Source of the DNA: Tetrahymena thermophila SB210 | Lineage: Eukaryota > Ciliophora > Oligohymenophorea > Hymenostomatida > Tetrahymenidae | Direction of reading: 5' to 3' | Assembly: GCF_000189635.1 (NCBI RefSeq) | Contig: NW_002476199.1 | Location: 208,173-272,172 of the forward strand | DNA length: 64,000 bases | Shown: piece after piece, positions 52,827 to 62,700 of the stretch | Layout: each line of letters starts with the position of its first letter | Position numbering within the stretch: position 1 is the stretch's first letter | Program-made: the position numbers and the translations under genes | Notes under the pieces: model-generated | Databases searched by the model: none | What the model was told of the DNA's origin: nothing | Seen by the model: only the letters and a program-made list of their open reading frames with translations

Positions 52827-53100
52827 TCAACTATTACTTTGAGGGGTTTTTTACACATCATTGTGATGATTGGCCTATTAATTTTCTAATCGATTTTAAA
52901 TGCTCGAGCTACTATCTTTCCTAAATACTCCATCGTACTACTAAAATTACTGCTTTATCTCAACCTGAAAATAATAAAGGGATTTAAAATACATTTGTAA
53001 ATGGAAATTATTAATCCAATTAAAAAAATACAGATATATTTTCTTTTTCAATTGGAATGAAATTTTCTGCTGGTATAAACAAAGGTACTTTTTATTTCAT
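52827..53100 (-). CDS. Small two-exon gene, 68 residues, unknown function
   Basis: Exons on the - strand are 53100-53032 (23 codons) and 52964-52827 (45 codons plus TGA), joined in phase 0 across a 67-nt intron with GT...AG ends. The first exon encodes MKQKVPLFIPAENFIPIEK and a few more residues. The second is Gln/Ser/Asn-rich (VEIKQQFQQYDGVFRKDSSS near its start). Base composition rises relative to the flanks exactly over the two exons. No family is recognised. The reading frame stays open upstream of the ATG, so a longer N-terminus or further 5' exon is possible. It lies less than 100 nt upstream of the ankyrin gene's start codon, on the same strand. Confidence 0.55.
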
Positions 53101-53786
53101 AGCATCCAGTAAAAATGTATAACACGAGCTAGCTTTTTTGATGAAAGTATATTCTATTAGTATTAAATTGATTAATTATATATTTATTAACAAAATAAAT
53201 TAACCAATAGTTTATGACAATTTAGTTTTTTAGTTTTTTAAGAAATAATAAAGCATATATACATACATAGCTAAAGCTATTATCAAAAAATTATACATTC
53301 TTTATATCTAAGATAAAAGAATATTTGTTATTAAGTAGTAAGTGATTATTATAAAAAAGAACTAATTCCAAATGTAAATTCTGATGCATTAAAAAAAAAT
53401 AAATAAATATCTATAATATTTATTGCAATTTTTACAATTAAGTTCTCACATTCTCTTTTGATTTTAGGTTTAATTATTATAATAAGAATACTTTTTTTCA
53501 AAATTTCAGCAAGTTAGATAACAAAATACTGTATATAAAATGATCTTTTTTATTTTTACACTATTTTGAATAAAGAGTTTGTTGTTTGATACTTTTCTTT
53601 GATTGTAATAAAGGTAGAACATTAAATTTATCTTACTGATTAAAAAAAACATAACATTAATTTCTTAGTTACAAAATCTAGCTTACTATAGAACAGATAT
53701 ATGTAATATAAATATATGTTGTAGTTAATTTAATCATCTAAAATAAATTAATTTTATAAAATTGCAAATTTAAATGATAGTTTATT
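53101..53786. other. Intergenic region
   Basis: AT-rich spacer between two - strand genes. Nothing was recognised. Confidence 0.5.
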
Positions 53787-55169
53787 TCATTTTTTCCCTT
53801 TTTTCTCAGGCTCAGCGGAGTCGAAAAAAAAGACTATTGTCCAGCTATTTTCAAGAGCATTGCATAATACCAACTTTACTACCCTATCTCCTTCATCTTT
53901 TTAGAATTCAACAATTTATCCCAAACCATTAAATTAACTACTTAAAACATTACTGGGTTAAAGTATCTTAGCATTAGATCCGTGTCTTAATACATTTACC
54001 ATTGTATAATTTTTAACAAATGCTATTACTTCATTCCTATAAAATAACAAAAATATAAAAATTTCATTAAAAAATTTAATTTAAATCAAACCATTTCTCT
54101 GGAGCTTTATCTTCAAATTTAGGATAAGGACCATTCACATATAATTTAATTTCTTCCTAAGTAACAAAATAAGGGAGAAGATTTTCTTTCATGGTTTTTT
54201 TATCACTTTTAGCAAAAGATTCAGCAAATTTATCAAAGAATTATGTCGAACTAAGCTTAATTTCTAATTCTTTTTTCTTTAGCATTTTTTCCATTTTTAA
54301 TTCCTTCTGCATTTTGGATTAGTAAACACCATCAACAAATTCTCCTAATAAATTTTGATTAATTTTATTAATTCAAAAATAAATATAATCTTTATCTAAA
54401 TAAATACCTTCCCATCTATTTCCATCTTTATCAACAAAGTATCCCTCACCATGCATTTTATGATCTTTCCATTCACCTTCATAAAGAGTTCCATCTGGAA
54501 ATTCGTAGGTGCCCTATCCATTTTTAAATATGTAAAATTAATTATTTTAAATTATATTAATGCAATTTATTTATTACTCTTCCTTGCTATTTTCCTTTGT
54601 ACCATTCTCCTGTGTAAATTGCTCCGCTTGTATATCTTTTAGTTTTATTTTATTTTAAAATGGTTATTTTTTAAATTCTCTTTCATTAAAAATATTTTTC
54701 TATAGTTTATTCTTTATTCTTATCACTATGCATTATTAAAAAGCTTTATAAAAAATAAACTAAGTACTTATATACACCAAATCCATGCATTTTATCTTCC
54801 TGCCATGATCCTCTATATTCTTCATTACCTGCCTCATAACTTGTACTGCCTTTTATAATCAAAAACATATAAATAAATATTATTTCAAACTGTTTCATTT
54901 CTGCATTTATTTCTGAGATTTATATAAATTCTATTTTTAATAAGTCTACCTTAAAATATAAGCACACCTTCACCGTGTTTCATTTTTACTCCATTTACTA
55001 ATTTCCATTAACCTTCATAAACCAAACCATTTCTATATTCAAACCTTCCAAATCCTTCCATTTCTATATGCTATTAAACTTAAGGTTCTTCTTCTTTAAC
55101 TGGCTCTGCCTCTGGTGGAGGGAGGTTAACTTTAGATGGTACCTTTTTTTAAGGTGCGGGTTTTGACAT
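53787..55169 (-). CDS. MORN-repeat protein
   Basis: Six exons on the - strand (55169-54950, 54849-54768, 54635-54578, 54513-54408, 54344-54092, 54036-53787) sum to 969 nt, or 322 residues. After a Pro/Lys/Glu-rich leader, five MORN-type units fill about residues 38-180: YRNGLVYEGQWK, NEEYRGSWQEDKMHGFGVY, GAIYTGEWYKGKQQGRGTY, GTLYEGEWKDHKMHGEGYF and NRWEGEFVDGVY. MORN repeats form elongated beta structures and in ciliates occur in cortical, basal-body and axonemal proteins. The C-terminal 140 residues are a lysine-rich helix followed by an alpha/beta module (IVEFQKDEGDRVVKLVL, then SWTIVFFFD) that I cannot name. Exon boundaries fall inside repeats. Exons are small and introns run 55-132 nt. 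Confidence 0.88.
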
Positions 55170-55454
55170 TTTTGCTTTTTTGAAATATAGTTGATTTTGT
55201 TAAATTATATTATTAGTATAATCAATATATTAATTAATTAATATATCTATCTATCAATCATTACTTTTATAAAATTTGTTATACATTTTAATTTAATTTT
55301 TTTGTTTAAAAACACTTCTATTTATTAAAATTTCTAAATAAAAATAAAGCAGTTGTAAAATTAATAGCGAAAACATTCATTTATAAATACAGAAAGAGGA
55401 CATTAAAGCATGAATTAGATATTTTTTTATTAGTATAAATAAAAAATAATTTTC

Positions 55455-57271
55455 TCACCCTAACTAAAAATGAGACATTTTTAAATTAAAAAGCCTATCC
55501 CCTAAGCTATTTGGTACACCGTTCTTTGGTGCAGCCATTAGCTCCTAATTAGTAGTTAAATTCTAATCTTTATTTTTAACTCCAAAAATATAATCCTATA
55601 CAGGCTATTTCTTTACACTATTTTCAAGGTTTGCCTATAAAATAGATTTTTCTCTAGTTAAAAGGGTTGGAGATATAAAAGAGGATTAATTTATCGAAAT
55701 AAATTCTGGATTTTTTAAGTCGTCAAACTTTATGCTACTGTATCTAAGTGATTGCTCTTATAAAGCACTAAGTTTATTGGGTCTAACACCATTATACTAT
55801 TAATACCTAAATAAATTTAAACATTTTTATTATTTAATTTTCTCAATTTATAATTTTTTATTTACTAATCTTATTTTTCAGATTTGTAATAGTCTTTATT
55901 GAAATCTGACCCAAAAATGTCTTTATCTTCTACTTTATTTACATCATTTATCATCTTGTAGTTATTCTTTTTGGCTTCAACATATCTGCTAGTTCTAAAT
56001 TAAGGAAGTTCACTTTTTGTTATTGAAATTAGATCATTATTTTTTTATTCTCCTAGGACGACCGAATCAAATCTATTGTTATTTAGCTGTTTTTTGTATA
56101 ACTCTTAATTGTAATTGTACTAATTAATAAATTCAGCTTATTTATCATTTCCTTCCATATTCTTCTTGTAATCTTAAAATTTCTCTTATCCAAGTTCAAA
56201 ATTACTTCCTTTTTGATAATATTTTGGAAATACTTAATAATTGCTAAACAAAAATATTCATGAATTTACTTCTCAATTAGGCTGCCTATTCGTTTTATTT
56301 ATTTTCTTACTGATTTTATCCAATACTTTAATTTGGTAGATTTGATGACTTTTCATAGTCTAACTTTTCAGTTCCTAAAATCAAAGGCAGATGGTATCTC
56401 TTGTTTATCATTTATTTGTAAATGTTATCGTTTGAAGCTTTATCATTTTTTTTGCCAGTATAAGCTACCATTGATTCAGATTTCATATAATCTTCATCTT
56501 TCTTTCCAAAACCAGCTAATTGAATATTATCCCTATTTAATTTTTCTATCGTTTTTAATTTTTCTTAGTTCAAAAAGGGATTAGAGTTCAAGCTTTAAAG
56601 CTAATTTTATTGCTAATAATTTTAATTGTAATTCGAAATAGGTTTTTCATTTTTACATAAATTGTAAAAATCAAATTTGTGGCTATGACTTCTTTGGTTT
56701 GCCTTACTGTGTAGCTTAAAAATAGAGCCATCATTTTTTGCTATAAATTCTTCAATATCATACTTTCTAAACTACTACTACTTCTCAGAATTTTACCATT
56801 CTTTTGTTACATCTATTCATTAATACATTTTCTTTTAAAATTTAAATAATTTAGTTGAAATATAAAAAACCATCAGTCCCAAATACTATTTTTTAATTTC
56901 GCTTTTACTTGATTTCTTCTAAAGTAATAGCTTTTTTAGGAATAGAGTAATTGATTGAGCTGTAATCTCTTTTATTTTGTGAAATAAAATCCTCTTTAGA
57001 AAACTTATCTTGCATAGCTTATCCAACAGAATCAACATAGTTTCTATTCTAAAATGCCTTTTTAGAAATAATAGGTTCACTGTCAAATATTTTACTTTTA
57101 TTTGAGAAAAATATTTGATTCAAAGAATCAAAATCGCTATATTTATTATCTAATAATTTTTTCTCTATTAATACACCCCTACATATGTTTAAAAAACTTA
57201 CTGCTTTCTAGATAATCCTGCTTTTTAAACACTTTGCTAACAAATGATATAGGATGGTAAGCTTCTTGCAT
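55455..57271 (-). CDS. Disordered Lys/Asn/Ser/Gln-rich protein, 533 residues
   Basis: Five exons on the - strand (57271-57202, 57164-56871, 56812-56270, 56208-55866, 55806-55455) total 1,602 nt. The first intron is only 37 nt. The sequence is polar throughout, with repeated short segments of the type FGTDDVTKEWQNSEK, FGKKDEDYMKSESM, DIFGSDFNKDYYKS and YIFGVKNKDQNL. This loose F-G-x-D/K spacing recurs across the protein but does not form a defined domain. There is no membrane segment, signal or catalytic motif. The C-terminus includes PKNGVPNSLGDRLFNLK. Function is unknown. It may be a structural or microtubule-associated protein, but that is only inference from composition. Confidence 0.75.
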
Positions 57272-57476
57272 TTAAGTCTTTGTTCTATTAAAATAATTTT
57301 TAATTTGCTCTATAAATAATATTTTTCAAGTTCTACTATTTTTTATATATTGAATTAGTTTCTAATTTTATTTTATTTAACTAAGTGAATAATAATTTTT
57401 AAAAGCTTACTGAAAAACATACATAAAAATAAAAAAATATTCATGATAATGCAAATTTAAAGTTTATAATAAAAAA

Positions 57477-58467
57477 TTTGTTTGATAATTTCAGCTAAGC
57501 TCGCACTATATTTAGGAACACCAAAAACTACAGTTATAGTTTTATGGAATTCTATTGAAGTTTAGTTTCTCACACCATTAAACGCTCTTCATTCAAGTAC
57601 AAAACCTTTTAAGGAGCTCCACCACACTTAATAGGCATTTAAGGTTCAGTGAAGACGGACTTGCCTCTTTTAAATTCTTAAGCAAATTAATTGAATTTAG
57701 TAGCATAGTCTTTCCAATAAATAGAGCATGCAGGGCAGTTAGAGTCATCAAATGCTTCCTTTAAATTTTTTTGTATAAAAATACATTTTAATATCTGTAT
57801 TTGATAATTTATTTTTTATTAAATTTTATGATGTTTCTGTAATCAAAAACATAAATATACTTTTATAAATTATTCATATAATTTATATTATGTCATATAT
57901 TGACACTTATCAAAATTAAAATGTTTATTCTTGATTTTTCTCCTTTTTTTGTTGTTTTTATAATATAAATTTCTCCCTAGTATCTATTATGCTTTTTCTT
58001 GAGTTTTACTTAAATAATTATTATGATTCAGGAATCTATTCTCTCTTTTTTTATTTAGAATTGTGATTTAAATTGAATTACCTTTGATTCGTTTGAAATC
58101 GACCTTTATTCCAGTCGCAATAATGAGGTGATCATAGGTCCATTCTCTGCCATCGTCAGTGATAAACTTGTTTTACTCTGGGATAACCTTAGTTACAACA
58201 TTAAAGATGAAGTTAATTTTCTTGTTTAATAGATTTTATTAAGTTCTATATGATTTTTCTGCATCATACAAACTACCACCAACTATGGTCCAAGAAGGTA
58301 GGTAGTAGTGGAATCTGGAGGGATCAAAAACTTTAAAAAAGCTTAAATTGATTCCTTTTCTGTGGATAAGTTAGGCAGATATTTAAACTAGCTGTACCAT
58401 CACCAATAATACATAAAGGAGTGTGTGTAGCAGTAGCAAATTGATACTTGAAGATCCTATTGAACAT
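57477..58467 (-). pseudogene. Decayed sulfide:quinone oxidoreductase pseudogene
   Basis: On the - strand, translated pieces match mitochondrial sulfide:quinone oxidoreductase in order but not in one frame. They are MFNRIFKYQFATA (targeting-like start at 58467) and CIIGDGTASLN (FAD-binding loop); then, after a shift consistent with a 2-nt loss near 58380, ISAQLIHRKGINLSFFKVFD, RFHYYLPSWTIVGGSLYDAE and DHLIIATGIKVDFKRIKG. After an intron-like gap (about 57765-58080) come EAFDDSNCPACSIYWKDYA and MPIKCGGAPQKVLYLNEER, keeping the conserved catalytic Cys of the PIKCAGAPQK block. Near 57585 a second shift precedes GVRNQTSIEFHKTITVVFGV and PKYSASLAEIIK, where similarity ends. The C-terminal half of the enzyme, with its second active-site Cys, is absent. 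No single frame can make an enzyme. The normal enzyme oxidises sulfide and passes electrons to ubiquinone. Confidence 0.85.
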
Positions 58468-59751
58468 TTTTAAATTTATTGTCTAATTAATACTTTTTCT
58501 TTGAGTTTTTCTAAAAATAGTTTACTTTAAAGTATTGAATTATTTAATATTTTTTGATTTTATGTTCAATTTTTAAACAGGTATCTTTTTTAGGAATCTC
58601 TTCTTGTATATTTTTTAATTTAATAATAATATTTATTGATATTAACACCATATAAAATTTTTCAGGAACAAGCAAGGATTAATAATAATCATGGTTTAGA
58701 CATAAGTATATTTTGATTTTAAGCGATTAATTTCTTTCTGAATAAAAAAAACAAAAATGGTAATTTATATTATTGAGGACAGCTTATAATTCTTTATTTA
58801 CAAAAATATTCAAAAAGAAGATATAATAATTAAAAGTAAAAACATAAAATAAAATTAAAAAAATATTTTTATTTATTCATAAGTAAAAGTATAAATTAGG
58901 ATTAATTTTACAGTCAACTTTCTTTAGCATAAATTTAAAACCATTGTTTTTTAAAAGGTATATTTTTATTCAAGAGTTAAAAATTTATTGTTACCACTGT
59001 CAATTTAAATTTAATTTAATTAATATATGTGGTTTTAATTTTTGGTTGTAATTAAATAATTAATTTGCATTTACAATTATTAAAAACAATAAAAGTAGTG
59101 ATATTTTTTTGTATCTCTAAGTAAAAAATGTGATATCGTATTTTAGAATTTATGGCAGCAATATACATTCTTTTTTGTTATAGAATCAAGATATATTAAA
59201 ACTTTTTATGATTTCTAATATATATATTATTGGATTGAATCCAACTAAGCCTTTTTTTAAGAAATTTCCAAAACATATTCAAAGAATTAGATTTTTATTT
59301 TTATTATGATTGATGATTTTATAATGAATACCCAATATAGTTTATAGATATTTTAACAAAAGTAATTTAAATTAATTTTAATTTTTGATATTAATAAAAC
59401 TAAAAATAAAACAAAAAATACTACACAAGTAAACATATCATTTTTGGCATTTATACAATTTATAAAGAAATAATATAACACTTAAAGTTCAAATTATTTG
59501 ATCGTTTTTGGAGAAACCATAAGGTTACTTAAGAGGAATTAATTTATTTAAATAAATTTAATTTTTTTATTTTTTATAAATAATTTATTTACTTACAAAA
59601 ATAAATATGAATAATATTTATAAATATAAAATCAATAATAAAATCTATCTATCAGTTTATATTTTAGATTTAAAAAAACTTTTCAAAATATTATATAATA
59701 TTATTCAAGCATTTAATATTTATTCATCCTTTTTTCGTGACTTGTTTATAA
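58468..59751. other. Intergenic region
   Basis: About 1.3 kb of extremely AT-rich DNA between the pseudogene and the 3' end of the LRR gene. No coding sequence was seen. Confidence 0.5.
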
Positions 59752-62700
59752 TCAGAATAAATTTTTAAAGACAACTAATCTTTTTGATTTAAGAAACTTG
59801 CTTATTACTTTGAATTTTTATGATTCATGCTTTAGGCTAATATTTTATAATAAATTTGTGTAAATTTTAAATAAATTTCAAAATAGAATAAACTTTTAAA
59901 TAAAAGGATGAGCTAAATAAATTAATAAAGAAAGAACAAAAAAAAGTACCAATTTTTAAATATTGAAGAAAAAATATATCATAAAATAGTTAATTAGAAG
60001 GAAAAAATGAAGAAAAAATATGAAATAATAAGATTAATTAATTAATAATAAAAGTAAAAATTTGAAAATAAAAGGATGAGCTAAATAAATTAACAAAAAA
60101 AAGCAAGCACAATAAAAACAAAAAGAAAAAAGAGCTTTCTTGTTTTTAATTAGTTTTTATAATTCAAAATATCACAATCCAAAACAAATAAACTGTTTTT
60201 ACTGAAGGCCAAGTGTCAAATTTGAGAGATTAATGCAATTTGCTAAACCAGAACCTAAGCCTGATGCACCTTCGTCACCAATTTAATTTTCACTTTTTAA
60301 ATATTGAAGAAAAAATATATCATAAAATAGTTAATTAGAAGGAAAAAATGAAGAAAAAATATGAAATAATAAGATTAATTAATTTATTATATAAGTAAAA
60401 ATTTGAAAATAAAAGGATGAGCTAAATAAATTAACAAAAAAAAGCAAGCACAATAAAAACAAAAAGAAAAAAGAGCTTTATTGTTTTTAATTAGTTTTTA
60501 TAATTCAAAATATCACAATCCAAAACAAATAAACTGTTTTTACCGAAGTTCAAGTGTCAAATTTGAGAGATTAATGCAATTTGCTAAACCAGAACCTAAG
60601 CCTGATGCACCCATTGCACCAATTTAATTATTACTTTTTAAATATTGAAGAAAAAATATATCATAAAATAGTTAATTAGAAGGAAAAAATGAAGAAATAA
60701 TATGAAATAATAAGATTAATTAATTAATAATAAAAGTAAAAATTTGAAAATAAAAGGATGAGCTAAATAAATTAACAAAAAAAAGCAAGCACAATAAAAA
60801 AAAAAAGAAAAATGAGCTTCATTTTTTTTAATTAGTTTTTATAATTCAAAATATCACAATCCAAATCAAATAAACTGTTTTTACCCTAGGTCAAGTGTCA
60901 AATTTGAAAGTTTAATGCAATTTGCTAAACCAGAACCAAAACCTGATGCACCTTCGTCACCAATTTTATTACCACTTTTTAAATATTGAAGAAAAAATGT
61001 CATAAAATAGTTAATTAGAAGGAAAAAATATGAAATAATAAGATTAATTAATGAATAATAAAAGTAAAAATTTGAAAATAAAAGGATGAGCTAAATAAAT
61101 TAACAAAAATAAGCAAGCACAATAAAAACAAAAAGAAAAAAGAGCTTTATTGTTTTTAATTAGTTTTTATAATTCAAAATATCACAATCCAAAACAAATA
61201 AACTGTTTTTACTAAAGGCCAAGTGTCAAATTTGAGAGATTAATGCAATTTGCTAAACCAGAACCTAAGCCTGATGCACACATTGCACCAATTTAATTAT
61301 TACTTTTTAAATATTGAAGAAAAAATATATCATAAAATAGTTAATTAGAAGGAAAAAATGAAGAAAAAATATGAAATAATAAGATTAATTAATTAATAAT
61401 AAAAGTAAAAATTTGAAAATAAAAGGATGAGCTAAATAAATTAACAAAAAAAAGCAAGCACAATAAAAACAAAAAAAAAAAAGAGCTTTATTGTTTTTAA
61501 TTAGTTTTTATAATTCAAAATATCACAATCTAAAACAAATAAACTGTTTTTACCCAAGGTTAAGTGTCAAATTTGAGAGATTAATGCAATTTGCTAAACC
61601 AGAACCTAAGCCTGATGCACTTTCGTCACCAATTTAATTATTACTTTTTAAATATTGAAGAAAAAATATATCATAAAATAGTTAATTAGAAAGAAAAAAT
61701 GAAGAAAAAATATGAAATAATAAGATTAATTAATTAATAATAAAAGTAAAAATTTGAAAATAAAAGGATGAGCTAAATAAATTAACAAAAATAAGCAAGC
61801 ACAATAAAAACAAAAAGAAAAAAGAGCTTTATTGTTTTTAATTAGTTTTTATAATTCAAAATATCACAATCCAAAACAAATAAAGTGTTTTTACCCAAGT
61901 TCAAGTGTCAAATTTGAGAGATTAATGCAATTTGCTAAACCAGAACCTAAGCCTGATGCACCTTCGTCACCAATTTAATTACCACTTTTTAAATATTGAA
62001 GAAAAAATATATCATAAAATAGTTAATTAGAAGGAAAAAATGAAGAAAAAATATGAAATAATAAGATTAATTAATTAATAATAATACTAAAAATTTGAAA
62101 ATAAAAGGATGAGCTAAATAAATTAACAAAAATAAGCAAGCACGATAAAAACAAAAAGAAAAATGAGCTTCATTTTTTTTAATTAGTTTTTATAATTCAA
62201 AATATCACAATCCAAAACAAATAAACTGTTTTTACTAAAGGTCAAGGGTCAAATTTGAGAGATTAATGCAATTTGCTAAACCAGAACCTAAGCCTGATGC
62301 ACCTTCGTCACCAATTTAATTACCACTTTTTAAATATTGAAGAAAAAATATATCATAAAATAGTTAATTAGAAGGAAAAAATGAAGAAAAAATATGAAAT
62401 AATAAGATTAATTAATTAATAATAAAAGTAAAAATTTGAAAATAAAAGGATGAGCTAAATAAATTAACAAAAATAAGCAAGCACAATAAAAACAAAAAGA
62501 AAAAAGAGCTTTATTGTTTTTAATTAGTTTTTATAATTCAAAATATCACAATCCAAAACAAATAAACTGTTTTTACCCAAGTTCAAGTGTCAAATTTGAG
62601 AGATTAATGCAATTTGCTAAACCAGAACCTAAGCCTGATGCACCTTCGTCACCAATTTAATTACCACTTTTTAAATATTGAAGAAAAAATATATCATAAA

